A stretch of DNA of 45,362 nt, from contig CAUYTY010000144.1 in assembly GCA_963575655.1 (NCBI GenBank), forward strand, positions 1-45,362, in the 5' to 3' direction. A program made the position numbers and the translations under genes. The first letter of the stretch is position 1, and each line of letters opens with the position of its first letter. The stretch comes from Gammaproteobacteria bacterium. Lineage in GTDB: Bacteria > Pseudomonadota > Gammaproteobacteria > CAIRSR01. Below the pieces are notes generated by a model. The model saw only the letters and a program-made list of their open reading frames with translations, did no database searches and was not told the origin of the DNA. Of this stretch, positions 7,829-16,793 are shown piece by piece.

Positions 7829-9919
7829 ATGGTAAAATTAATGTCTATCCGGAAATTTATGGCCATCTTTACCATCTCGATTACCTTATTGCTGGGAATC
7901 GGGAATCTAATCGTTTGGGAAAGAAATAGCGTCGCCTTACAAGCTGCGGAAGCGGAGAAACAACGCTTATCAGATGCTGTCCTTGCATTTAAGGATGTCC
8001 GCTATCACGTCGTACAGATTCAACAATTTCTCACTGATGCCTCGGTGGTTGGTCAAGAGGATTACCATGAATCACAACCACAGCGTGATGTGGCCAAGAC
8101 GATACTCACCGACCTCGCTAAATTAGTACCCAACCTCCAAAATATGCTCCATGATCTGGATAATTCCTTAGATACGCTGTATGCCACCGGAGTCCGTATG
8201 GTCCAGGCTTATGTTCACCAAGGACGCGAAGCGGGTAATGCCATCATGAAGGCCCCGGAAGATGGTTTTGACAGTGCCACCGAAACTATTGATCAATACC
8301 TCGAACGCCTGGCCAGGACCATCGATACGCAATTGGGTGTCGCTGCCGAAAGGAAACAGAAAACGATCGCAAAGATATTCGCTAGCAATGCCCTCCTCGC
8401 GATTCTCACCCTGGCTATCATCATCATTTCTAATCTGTGGTTGGCCCGATTACTTATGCGAGTACTCGGCGGTGAACCTTCCTACGCGGCAACTATCGCC
8501 CACCAAGTCGCTGCCGGAGATCTAACTGTTGAAATTCAAGATCGTAGCAAATTCTCCGATAGTTTGCTCGGTTCTATGAACGAGATGGTCTTCCAACTCC
8601 GTCAGAACCTCCGTGAAATCGAGCAGGTGAGTAAACAAATTGGTCAATCGTCCTACCAGATTACCAAGATTGCCCAGATCATCGACGAATCCAATCAGGC
8701 CGAGCAACAGCATTCAGGAGAGGTAACCAACGCCACAGCGGAATTACGTACCGCATCAGATGCTGTTATGCGTCTTGCGGAGACCGCCCGCGACCGTGCC
8801 AATCAAAATCGGGCGAGTACCGAGCGAGCAATATCTGCGGTGCAGGATAATATCGAGCAAATGCGGCGGATTATGGAGGAGGTACACCACGCTTCCAGCA
8901 AAATGGAGGAATTGGATCGCGCTAGTACGCGCATTCAAGTTATTACCACCACGATTACCGCCATCACCGAGCAAACCAACCTGTTGGCCCTAAATGCCGC
9001 CATTGAGGCCGCCCGTGCAGGGGAACATGGTCGAGGTTTTTCCGTAGTTGCCGAGGAGGTTCGTCATCTTGCGCAACGAGCAGCAGATTCTACGGCCGAG
9101 ATTAACAGCATTACCGGTGAATTTAGCAAGCTCGTTAAAGAAAATGCGAGCGCCATGCACGACATTATTCAGCGCACCCAAGAAGGCATGTCACAATCTC
9201 ATGATACCGGCGCGGTCATAAAAGACATTGCCCAAGATATCGTCGAAAATGCGACGACTTCACAACAAATCTCCACCCTCAGCACCGAACAAATGGAAAG
9301 GCTGTCGCATCTCCAAATCCGCCTGGAAGACCTATTCCGTACCCTAGCCGAGAGTAGCGACCGGGTTCATATCACCAATACCGTTACCCGTGACCTCTAT
9401 CAGGTGACGGGAAAATTATCGGAAATGCTCCAAAACTTCCACTTTGACCGCCAGTGGACGAGCCAGCCTATCGTTAATGACCATCGCAAAACACCGCGAG
9501 CCCCCAATAACTTATTGGTCCATATCGATGTTGGCGACCGACTCTGTGAATCCATTACCGCCGATTTCAGTCTTACCGGAATGCGTCTACGTACCACAGA
9601 TATGACGCTCGAAAAGGGTAAGATCTTTACCATGCAACTGATGATCCCTCACGAGAACATCAAGGAATATACCAACCAAACCCCTCTGACCTTGAAAGGG
9701 AAGATCGTTTGGCATCGCATCGAACAGGGCCAACAATATTATGGGGTGGAGTTTGTCGACACCACCAGAGAACAAAAGATACAACTTCACCGCTGCTTTG
9801 AATTCTTCAACCGTACAGCAGAATATACCGAAACCGAAGTGCCCTCTTCTCGTTCCGGGCATAGCAACGATACGGACAGGAATCGTGGATATTCAGACTA
9901 TTCGCCGACGTTTGCCTAA
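7829..9919 (+). CDS. Methyl-accepting chemotaxis protein with C-terminal PilZ domain
   Basis: About 696 residues. A first membrane helix near residues 10-30, a periplasmic helical sensor of roughly 160 residues, a second membrane helix ([20 protein letters not shown]) near 190, HAMP ([19 protein letters not shown]), then the cytoplasmic signalling hairpin with the tip sequence [20 protein letters not shown]. After it, near residues 550-670, comes a PilZ domain with RKTPR (RxxxR) and DFSLTG (DxSxxG), the c-di-GMP-binding residues of that family. This suggests a receptor whose output is tuned by c-di-GMP. The GAGGAG site is 10 nt from this ATG and 7 nt from GTG 7826, which is an equally good start. 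It is not adjacent to the main chemosensory cluster. Confidence 0.93.
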   Translation: MVKLMSIRKFMAIFTISITLLLGIGNLIVWERNSVALQAAEAEKQRLSDAVLAFKDVRYHVVQIQQFLTDASVVGQEDYHESQPQRDVAKTILTDLAKLVPNLQNMLHDLDNSLDTLYATGVRMVQAYVHQGREAGNAIMKAPEDGFDSATETIDQYLERLARTIDTQLGVAAERKQKTIAKIFASNALLAILTLAIIIISNLWLARLLMRVLGGEPSYAATIAHQVAAGDLTVEIQDRSKFSDSLLGSMNEMVFQLRQNLREIEQVSKQIGQSSYQITKIAQIIDESNQAEQQHSGEVTNATAELRTASDAVMRLAETARDRANQNRASTERAISAVQDNIEQMRRIMEEVHHASSKMEELDRASTRIQVITTTITAITEQTNLLALNAAIEAARAGEHGRGFSVVAEEVRHLAQRAADSTAEINSITGEFSKLVKENASAMHDIIQRTQEGMSQSHDTGAVIKDIAQDIVENATTSQQISTLSTEQMERLSHLQIRLEDLFRTLAESSDRVHITNTVTRDLYQVTGKLSEMLQNFHFDRQWTSQPIVNDHRKTPRAPNNLLVHIDVGDRLCESITADFSLTGMRLRTTDMTLEKGKIFTMQLMIPHENIKEYTNQTPLTLKGKIVWHRIEQGQQYYGVEFVDTTREQKIQLHRCFEFFNRTAEYTETEVPSSRSGHSNDTDRNRGYSDYSPTFA

Positions 9920-10022
9920 CGCCCTGTAACGTTTATTCCCTGCCTCCCTTGGTAACCGTTCACCTCTTCTCACAACGGGAGGGGGTGGACCGTGGTGACT
10001 ATCTCTTTCTGTTGCTGCTCCT

Positions 10023-11162
10023 ATGCGCCTATCTGACGACACCCTACAAATCATCAAACGCCTTCAGCGTATTACCGACGAGATCAAATCTCGTTTTGCG
10101 CGACGCGATACCGCAGTAGATCTTATTGCATTGGCCTTAGTCTGTCGTGAACCGCTGCTGCTTCTCGGCCCACCGGGTACCGGCAAGTCCGAGTTGGTGG
10201 CGCGCTTCGCGGCTGCGGTCCATTGTGAGGCATTCAAATATCTACTTACCCAGATCACCGACCCCAGCGAACTATTTGGGCCACCCGACCTTGAGCAATT
10301 TCACCAAGGCTGCTACCACATACGTACCGAAGGGATGTTACCCACCGCTCGTATTTCCTTTCTGGATGAAGTCTTCCAGGTTAGTTCAGTAATCCTTAAT
10401 ACTCTCATTACCTTGATCCAGGATCGGAACTTTCACAACGGTACTGAGCGCCAAACCGCACCCCTTATTACTCTCTTCGCCGCCGCACACCATATCCCCG
10501 ATGATCCAACATTGCGCGCATTCTCCGACCGTTTTACCCTACGCCTCACCATGGCGCCGACCCCTGATACCTCCCTGGGTGAACTATTGGACAAAGGCTG
10601 GGCATTGGAATTGGAGCCCCCGGAAGCCATTAGCATTGATTCATCCTTTACCCCCGATCACCTAGATCAGCTCTATCAGGCCCTGCCCGAGGTAGCGGTG
10701 GACGAAGTTTCTCTCCTCTATCAAAATCTGCTGCGCCATCTGAGAACCGAGGGACTCATTCTTTCGGATCGACGTATGATAAAAGGTCTCAAGCTAATTC
10801 GCGCCGCAGCCTTGCTAGACCGCCGCGACCGTGCAAATGCCCGCGACCTTTGGCCCTTGGTCCACCTTTGGAACAATCCGGAAGAAGCCGAAATCCTACG
10901 TGAAATAATTCAACCAATCGTGGAAGAGGCCGGCGGTCCCACCTTAGAAAGCTACCGTCCCTTCGAGGATCTACGCGAGGATTTACAACTGCTCGCCAGC
11001 CGTACCCCCAATCTACACGGCGACGGAGTTTTCACCGCACACCTCACCGCCTTCGGTCAACTCCGCCGTGAATTGATGCTCCACTACCCTGATGCGGTTG
11101 AATTATTGTCCCAACTGGACGCAGAGGTCTCACGAGCACTCGAGGCCATGACAAAGAAATAG
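10023..11162 (+). CDS. MoxR-type AAA+ ATPase (RavA-like)
   Basis: A 379-residue protein with Walker A GPPGTGKS (about residues 49-56), Walker B ISFLDEVF, and the arginine-rich AFSDRFTLRL segment of MoxR ATPases, followed by a helical lid with SDRRMIKGLKLIRAAAL. These proteins remodel or activate partner complexes using ATP, usually with a von Willebrand factor A (VWA) protein encoded next door. No VWA gene follows: the next gene is rsfS on the other strand. No clear ribosome site precedes the ATG. Confidence 0.88.
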   Translation: MRLSDDTLQIIKRLQRITDEIKSRFARRDTAVDLIALALVCREPLLLLGPPGTGKSELVARFAAAVHCEAFKYLLTQITDPSELFGPPDLEQFHQGCYHIRTEGMLPTARISFLDEVFQVSSVILNTLITLIQDRNFHNGTERQTAPLITLFAAAHHIPDDPTLRAFSDRFTLRLTMAPTPDTSLGELLDKGWALELEPPEAISIDSSFTPDHLDQLYQALPEVAVDEVSLLYQNLLRHLRTEGLILSDRRMIKGLKLIRAAALLDRRDRANARDLWPLVHLWNNPEEAEILREIIQPIVEEAGGPTLESYRPFEDLREDLQLLASRTPNLHGDGVFTAHLTAFGQLRRELMLHYPDAVELLSQLDAEVSRALEAMTKK

Positions 11163-11175
11163 ACGCCCGCCACGC

Positions 11176-11204
11176 AGGTTGGGTTGATTGCGTCAACCCA
11201 ACCT
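11176..11204. terminator. Perfect hairpin between convergent genes
   Basis: AGGTTGGGTTGA (11176-11187) pairs perfectly with TCAACCCAACCT (11193-11204) around a 5-nt loop. It lies 14 bp after the MoxR-type ATPase stop, between that gene and convergent rsfS. There is no T run, so it may be a dispersed palindrome used as a barrier rather than a classical terminator. Similar text (CAACCCAAC) occurs in other spacers of the window. Confidence 0.5.
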
Positions 11205-11261
11205 ACAACAATGGTGACAATAATCAACGCTAGAGGTTTTCGGTAACCTCTATTCATGCAA

Positions 11262-11624
11262 TTAATGTGCTAAAGAACTTCCTCCCAAGGGTCGTAATAA
11301 CTCACCCTCCCCCCAAAGCTTTTCTAGGTTATAAAAGGCGCGCACGTGGGGTTGCATAACGTGAACCACCACATCCCCCAGATCTACCAAGATCCACTCC
11401 CCTACTCGCTCGCCTTCCACTCCTAAGGGTTGGATGCCTTTTTCCTTGGCCTTGTGGACCAGGTGATTGGCTAGGCCTTTCACTTGACGATCAGAGCTTC
11501 CACTCGCCATCACCATAAAGTCGGTTATGGTGCTGTTACCACGAACATCGAGTACCTTAATCTCTTTTCCCTTGAGGTCGTCGAGGGCATCGACGGCCAA
11601 ATCTTTCAATCGTTCGGCCTGCAT
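11262..11624 (-). CDS. rsfS: Ribosomal silencing factor RsfS
   Basis: A 120-residue protein of the RsfS/YbeB/iojap family, full length. Family hallmarks are KVLDVRGNSTITDFMVMASGSSDRQVKGLANHL and GVEGERVGEWILVDLGDVVVHVM. It binds ribosomal protein uL14 and blocks joining of the subunits when nutrients are scarce. The ATG at 11624 is preceded by GGAG, 6 nt upstream. The frame stays open to a TTG at 11678, but that reaches into repeat R2 copy 1, so the shorter form is right. The usual neighbours nadD and rlmH are absent. Confidence 0.95.
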   Translation of the reverse strand: MQAERLKDLAVDALDDLKGKEIKVLDVRGNSTITDFMVMASGSSDRQVKGLANHLVHKAKEKGIQPLGVEGERVGEWILVDLGDVVVHVMQPHVRAFYNLEKLWGEGELLRPLGGSSLAH

Positions 11625-11672
11625 TCGTTCTCCGCTCAGAGGCACGGCACCAGTGGCCGAGCCAATTAAGTA

Positions 11673-11840
11673 ACCCAAGTTGCTACCTATAGCGCGCTTT
11701 TCTCCCCTCTTCCTCCGGGAAAGGGGCCGGGGATGAGGGCGTGATGCTGACGAATCAACAAATTCGCGCCCTCACCCCAACCCCTCTCCCGGGGGGAGAG
11801 GAGCTTTTTCGTTTCTCACCGCATAGGTAGCAACTTGGGT
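11673..11840 (+). repeat. MITE-like repeat R2, copy 1 (168 bp) with 6-bp target duplication
   Basis: Terminal inverted repeats ACCCAAGTTGCTACCTAT and its complement, flanked on both sides by TAAGTA (11667-11672 and 11841-11846). The interior has no ORF. It contains GC-rich arms and, near its right end, a hairpin followed by GCTTTTTCG that resembles an intrinsic terminator. It sits just upstream of rsfS. Confidence 0.9.
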
Positions 11841-12045
11841 TAAGTAACACTAAGTTAAGGCCAGACAGCATAAAGTCGAGTAGAGGGAGTGTTATTGTCT
11901 TTTAGACCGCCAACAGCGACGACTCACCCCATCCGCACAATCTGATACTGCGGACCCAAGTTAAAGACAGTAAACAGCCTCTTCATTATATCTGCCCGTA
12001 GCGGGTTAAGTGGGCGGCCGACATTCTCCAGGTAGTCAGTTGCGC

Positions 12046-12765
12046 TTATTCGGTCTCCACTTCGCTACGAAACCACTCTCCCAAGATATGAGCTGCAGCC
12101 AATTTCACCTCGGGTAGCGGACGCGAGGCATCTATTACTCGAAAACGCTTCGGCTGCGCAGCCGCCAATGTCAAATAGGCATTCCTCACTCGCTGGTGAA
12201 ATAACGCCTCCTCGCGTTCGAAACGATCCAGAATCGAACGCTGCCCCGCCCGAGAGATCCCGGTATCGACCGAAAGATCCAGCAGCAAGGTCAGATCAGG
12301 ACGTAGATTCTCTTGAGTCCAGAATTCCAGGTCCGCGATTCTCTCTGCCGCGATACCTCGCCCAGCGCCTTGGTAGGCATAAGTGGCATCGGTGAAACGG
12401 TCACACAAGACCCAGGTCCCCGCCGCCAGGGCCGGACGAATCACCCTTGCCAGGTGTTCAGCACGGGCCGCAAACAACAACAGCAATTCTGCATCCACTG
12501 CCATGCCATCTTCCCGATGGCCCAACAACAGACCGCGCACCTCTTCTCCCAGTTTGGTCCCCCCTGGTTCACGCGTCACAATTACCCGACACCCCGCCGT
12601 TTCGAATAAACGCTGAAGATGGGTCAGTAGCGTTGTTTTACCACTCCCCTCAATCCCCTCAACGGTGATAAATCGTCCCCGCGTTACTGCGCTTCCCTGA
12701 TTTTCCGCCAACCTCACCATGAAGCCATCGGGCTCTTCAATTTTCAGCACGCGAATTTTCCCCAC
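12046..12765 (-). CDS. tmk: Thymidylate kinase
   Basis: A P-loop kinase with FITVEGIEGSGKTTLL (Walker A), the DR(F/Y) motif in WVLCDRFTDATYAYQGAGRG, and a lid with RAGQRSILDRFE. It phosphorylates dTMP to dTDP. The frame from GTG 12765 gives 239 residues, about 25 more than usual; this GTG has GGGAG 5 nt upstream. The ATG at 12720 would give 224 residues and fit the family better, but has no good ribosome site. The start is therefore uncertain. The common neighbours mltG and holB are not here. Confidence 0.93.
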   Translation of the reverse strand: MGKIRVLKIEEPDGFMVRLAENQGSAVTRGRFITVEGIEGSGKTTLLTHLQRLFETAGCRVIVTREPGGTKLGEEVRGLLLGHREDGMAVDAELLLLFAARAEHLARVIRPALAAGTWVLCDRFTDATYAYQGAGRGIAAERIADLEFWTQENLRPDLTLLLDLSVDTGISRAGQRSILDRFEREEALFHQRVRNAYLTLAAAQPKRFRVIDASRPLPEVKLAAAHILGEWFRSEVETE

Positions 12766-12865
12766 GTTGCTCCCAAGGGCTTTGGAATGCAGCTCAAGCG
12801 GCCGTTCTTTCTCCTCCTAACAAAAGCGCGCACAGCTTCTTTCGTCAGCCCAACCCACGCGCCTT

Positions 12866-12892
12866 ATCTCCCTCTCCTATTAAGGAGAGGGG
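12866..12892. repeat. Pyrimidine-rich palindrome
   Basis: CCCTCTCCT and AGGAGAGGG pair around a 4-base centre, between tmk and the first chemoreceptor gene. The same kind of CTCTCC/GGAGAG palindrome lies inside repeats R2 and R3, so this is probably a related fragment. It sits 70 bp past the stop of the minus-strand chemoreceptor gene and might slow transcription, but there is no T run. Confidence 0.45.
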
Positions 12893-12963
12893 GTTAGGGA
12901 GTAGGGTTGGGGGAGGAAACGATGATTACAACGCAACTGACGAAACGACGACCGAAGCCGATT

Positions 12964-15567
12964 TCAATAACGTTCGAAACCAACGTCGTCGTTATCACCG
13001 TGGGGGTGGTGGCCATCTAATTTTAGGGTGAAGCCTTTATTGCCGGATTGTCCGGTCATAGCGGGTGCTGTACCAGTGGCTTTAGCGGTCGCGGTACTTG
13101 CGGTTTTCTGATAACGTCGCGCACCGGTAATGGGTGGACGCTGTGGTGCGGTGATATGACCAGCATGACCAATATGACTGGCATGATTTGATGATTCTGT
13201 CCTGAGATGTTGCCGAGTATTACCCAGAGAGAAAAACGCAATGGTAGATTGTAATTGCTGGGCCTGGGCAGAGAGTTCTTCAGAGGTGGACGACATCTCT
13301 TCGGCGGCACTGGCGTTTTGTTGGGTCACCTGGTCGAGTTGCTGAATCGCTACGTTGATTTGTCCAGCCCCGGAATTCTGCTCGCGAGAGGCGACACTAA
13401 TCTCGGCAACAAGACTGGCAGTACGTTGAATATCCGGTACGAGTTTAGCCAACATCTGCCCAGCCACCTCCGAGGCGCCGACAGTTTGGGTTGAGAGCAG
13501 ACTAATCTCAGCCGCTGCGGTTTGGCTTCGTTCTGCGAGTTTGCGCACCTCGCTCGCGACTACCGCAAAACCTTTTCCATGTTCGCCAGCACGAGCGGCC
13601 TCGATTGCGGCATTCAAGGCAAGCAGATCGGTTTGGCGGGCAATCTCCTGAACGATGGTGATCTTCTGGGCGATAGTCTTCATGGCCGCTACCGCGTTAT
13701 TTACCGCCTCGCCACTGGTCGCAGCATCAGTAGCAGATTGACGGGCTATTTTCTCGGTTTCGGTGGCGTTGTCGGCGTTCTGACGAATATTGGCGGCCAT
13801 TTCCTCCATGGAAGATGACGCCTCCTCGGATGATGCAGCCTGTTCAGAAACTCCTTGCGAGAGTGTTTCGGCACTGGCACTCAATTGTGCGCTACCGGTA
13901 GCAACATTGGTGGCGGCGGTCGAGACATCAGTGACCACTTCGCGTAAACGTTCGACCATATTTTCGAGGGCAATACCTAATATGTCTTGCTCGGAGAGCC
14001 GTTTGGGTTGAACGCTAAGATCTCCCCGTGAGATCTGTTCGGCAATTCCCGCAGTGGTGCGTAGATTGGTGATCATATTTTCCAGGGCAATACCCAACAT
14101 GTCTTGATCGGACAACCGCTTGGCCTGAACGCTCAAATTCCCCCGAGAGATCTGTTCGGCAATCCCGGCCGTGGTACGCAGATTGGCGATCATACCCTCT
14201 AGGGCAATCCCCAACACATCCTTTTCCGATAACCGTTTAGCCTGAACCGTAAGATTGCCCCGTGAAATCTCACTGGCGATAGTAGCTGTGGCACGGAGAT
14301 TGGCGATCATTCCCTCCATGGCGATCCCTAGTAGGTCTTTTTCCGAGAGGCGCCTGGCTTGAACTGTCAGATCACCCTTGGCGATCTCCTCAGCAACCCC
14401 AGCAGTAGCACGCAGATTGGTACACATGCGATTCATTGCCGCGATTAGATCACCGATCTCTTCGCGGCCTCGGTACTCAATAGTCTGATTTAGGTCCCCT
14501 TCTGCTACTGCCAAGGCAAGCCCTCCCGCCTGCCGTAGCCCGCGCTGGATGGTGAATGAAATCCAAAACGCCACGGTGATGCTAATGAGGATTAGAGCCA
14601 CCGCAATCGTGATCAGCTCTTCACGAGAATTATCAAAGATGACATCGGCCAGTTTGGTGGCTACGGTCATTTCGTCCTTATTTTGTGCAACCACATCGCT
14701 AATCGTCGTGTTTAATTTTTCCATCAAATCGTTATTCTTCCCGAGAGTCAGGGCGGTGGACATAGCTTGGCCATTCTCAAGTACCGTGTCTCGAACCTTG
14801 TGGTGGATAGCAAGATAGGACTCCCAGGCGGTGATTAACCGTTGGATATCCGCTTGTTGGTTAGCAGTCGCACGCTCCCGTAGCGAAGTGATTAGCGTCT
14901 GAATATTTTGGAGGCGCGTATCAACCCCCTTCAAGAATTCCCGCATCTTGGGGATATCGTCAAACAGGATGAGCGCAGTTTCGTCGCGCTGAATATGCAT
15001 CATCTCCGTTGTGAGACGCCCGCGCGACCAAGTATTTGCCGCGGGGGTATTCCCGGTGGTGGCAGTAGTGGTGGCGTTCTCGATATCAGTCGCCGCCCTC
15101 ATGGCTGTTTCAAATGCCTCATTCCCCTTCCCGAGGCTGAGAGCAATGGCCGTGGCCGTTGAACTCAACATTGCTAGTCGAAGGGTCTCATCCTGGGACT
15201 TACTGAGTTCGTCAAGAGTCAAAATAAAGCTCTCGATCTTTTTCTTTTCTTCCGCGCTGGCCAGCGCTCGCCATTCTTCAACGGCGGCCTTGACATGATT
15301 TTGCTGGTTCTTGATATGGACAACAATCTGTTTGAGCTTTCCTGGGTCAGTCTCAATAATGGCATCTTTCTCGAGACCATCCAAATTCGCTAGTTCATTG
15401 TCCAAGATGAGTACTTGCCTAGTTTTTGCAACCGGTCCACCGACCACACCATCCTGGGTGTCGTTGAGGAAACGGAGATTGCTAATCCCTAGATAAGCTG
15501 AAATTGAGCTGAGGATCAGAATAATTGTAAAGGCGGTTACCAACCGGGCCTTAATGGTGAAACGCAT
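12964..15567 (-). CDS. Methyl-accepting chemotaxis protein with tandem HAMP repeats
   Basis: 867 residues. It starts [13 protein letters not shown], with a first membrane helix to about residue 32, a helical-bundle sensor of about 280 residues, a second membrane helix near 315-335, and a canonical HAMP ([20 protein letters not shown]). Four 39-residue HAMP-like units follow, each with the pattern [25 protein letters not shown]. The signalling hairpin has the tip [23 protein letters not shown]. The C-terminal linker ends in DDVGFERY. I chose ATG 15567 by match with the paralogue at 19026 and a GGAG site upstream; the frame is open 38 codons further. It is the last gene of the cluster on this strand. 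Confidence 0.93.
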   Translation of the reverse strand: MRFTIKARLVTAFTIILILSSISAYLGISNLRFLNDTQDGVVGGPVAKTRQVLILDNELANLDGLEKDAIIETDPGKLKQIVVHIKNQQNHVKAAVEEWRALASAEEKKKIESFILTLDELSKSQDETLRLAMLSSTATAIALSLGKGNEAFETAMRAATDIENATTTATTGNTPAANTWSRGRLTTEMMHIQRDETALILFDDIPKMREFLKGVDTRLQNIQTLITSLRERATANQQADIQRLITAWESYLAIHHKVRDTVLENGQAMSTALTLGKNNDLMEKLNTTISDVVAQNKDEMTVATKLADVIFDNSREELITIAVALILISITVAFWISFTIQRGLRQAGGLALAVAEGDLNQTIEYRGREEIGDLIAAMNRMCTNLRATAGVAEEIAKGDLTVQARRLSEKDLLGIAMEGMIANLRATATIASEISRGNLTVQAKRLSEKDVLGIALEGMIANLRTTAGIAEQISRGNLSVQAKRLSDQDMLGIALENMITNLRTTAGIAEQISRGDLSVQPKRLSEQDILGIALENMVERLREVVTDVSTAATNVATGSAQLSASAETLSQGVSEQAASSEEASSSMEEMAANIRQNADNATETEKIARQSATDAATSGEAVNNAVAAMKTIAQKITIVQEIARQTDLLALNAAIEAARAGEHGKGFAVVASEVRKLAERSQTAAAEISLLSTQTVGASEVAGQMLAKLVPDIQRTASLVAEISVASREQNSGAGQINVAIQQLDQVTQQNASAAEEMSSTSEELSAQAQQLQSTIAFFSLGNTRQHLRTESSNHASHIGHAGHITAPQRPPITGARRYQKTASTATAKATGTAPAMTGQSGNKGFTLKLDGHHPHGDNDDVGFERY
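13939..14406 (-). repeat. Four tandem 117-bp in-frame repeats coding HAMP-like units
   Basis: Units at 14406-14290, 14289-14173, 14172-14056 and 14055-13939 each encode 39 residues beginning T-A-(G/T)-(I/V)-A. The last two are the most alike ([11 protein letters not shown] in both). The paralogous receptor at 16771-19026 has only one such unit at the same place, so three units were gained here or lost there. Confidence 0.9.
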
Positions 15568-15715
15568 AGTGGTGAACTCCAAAGCTGTAATCATTCGCCC
15601 CTTACCATTGGGAGGGGAGTGAACGGTTACCCAAAGTTTATGAACATGGATGGGGCAGAAGGTAATAACTTTCACATCCATCGAGAACGATGCGTTTCCT
15701 TAAGTTAATGCGTCT

Positions 15716-16249
15716 TCAGGACAACGATCGAAATCCAGTCACTAATGGTTGTCCAACCATCAAATCATCCATGGTAAATACTTTATTAAGGTTGAGCACG
15801 ATCACGAATCGTCCGTGGCGTCGCCCGATACCACGAATGATCTCAGAACGCCAGCGAGTACCAATCTCCGGTGGTGGGGCAACATCGCTGGAATCGAGGG
15901 CGGTCACCTCAAAAACGCGGTCGGTGAGTGCGCCAATTACGAGTGATCGTGACCCGACCACTACCTCAAGCACCATAATTCGGGTGCTGTCGGTTGGGTC
16001 CGTTAGTGGCATTCCGAATTTGACCCGCAGGTCAATTACCGGCACCGCTTGGCCACGCACGTCGATCATACCGCGTACAAATGGCGGCATATTCGGTACC
16101 TTGCTAAACGGGCAGAGATCGAGTACCTCACGCACCTGAACGACATTAAGCGCGAAGGTCTCATCACCAACGCCACAGGTCAGATATTGAATCGACTCAT
16201 CTAATGCCCGGTGCTCGGTGCGTCGTTGCGCTGCGGTTGAATGAGACAT
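15716..16249 (-). CDS. cheW: CheW coupling protein (second of two)
   Basis: A 177-residue CheW-domain protein. Recognisable stretches are [52 protein letters not shown] and GALTDRVFEV, covering both five-stranded subdomains. CheW links CheA to receptors at the cytoplasmic membrane. GAGGAGG lies about 7 nt before the ATG. It sits between the other cheW and the poly-HAMP receptor gene, so it probably serves that receptor. It is clearly diverged from its neighbour paralogue. Confidence 0.95.
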   Translation of the reverse strand: MSHSTAAQRRTEHRALDESIQYLTCGVGDETFALNVVQVREVLDLCPFSKVPNMPPFVRGMIDVRGQAVPVIDLRVKFGMPLTDPTDSTRIMVLEVVVGSRSLVIGALTDRVFEVTALDSSDVAPPPEIGTRWRSEIIRGIGRRHGRFVIVLNLNKVFTMDDLMVGQPLVTGFRSLS

Positions 16250-16292
16250 TAGAGTACCTCCTCGTTTGGTAATCAGGTTGCCAGTTCGGTAT

Positions 16293-16793
16293 TTAAGTGG
16301 CGTTTGATACTACAACGTCCTCAGAGGCAAATACCTGATCGATATCGGCAACGATGATAAATTCGTCGCCGCGTTTACCAATCGCCCGGATGAATTCGGG
16401 TCGCCAGCGCATACCAATTCTCGGCACATCCTCTATCGAAGTACCTGGTAATTCTGTCACCTCGTAGACTTTATCGGCGAGTGCCCCCACCAAAACGGTC
16501 TCGCCCTCGATTCGTATCTCGATAACAACGATGCGCGTATCTGGTGTTGGAAGAATGGGGGGCATACCGAACTTGACGCGCAGGTCAGTAACCGAGACGA
16601 CCTTTCCACGCACATTGATCAGTCCCTTGATAAAGGGTCGGCTATTGGGGATGCGAGTAATCGGTACTCGATCGAGCACTTCATGGACTCGTTCCGTTTC
16701 AATAGCAAAGATCTCCCCGGCCAATCCCAGAGTTAGGACTTGAATCGCATTGCGATTGTTTTCTCCGGCATTAGTAACGTTCGAAGCTGACAT
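16293..16793 (-). CDS. cheW: CheW coupling protein (first of two)
   Basis: A 166-residue CheW-domain protein with [55 protein letters not shown] and [12 protein letters not shown] chose ATG 16793 ([10 protein letters not shown]) because AGGGG is 9 nt upstream. This start lies inside the end of the preceding chemoreceptor gene, overlapping it by 23 bp in another frame, which indicates translational coupling. The frame is open further upstream to 16886, but that part is the shadow of the receptor gene. Confidence 0.93.
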   Translation of the reverse strand: MSASNVTNAGENNRNAIQVLTLGLAGEIFAIETERVHEVLDRVPITRIPNSRPFIKGLINVRGKVVSVTDLRVKFGMPPILPTPDTRIVVIEIRIEGETVLVGALADKVYEVTELPGTSIEDVPRIGMRWRPEFIRAIGKRGDEFIIVADIDQVFASEDVVVSNAT

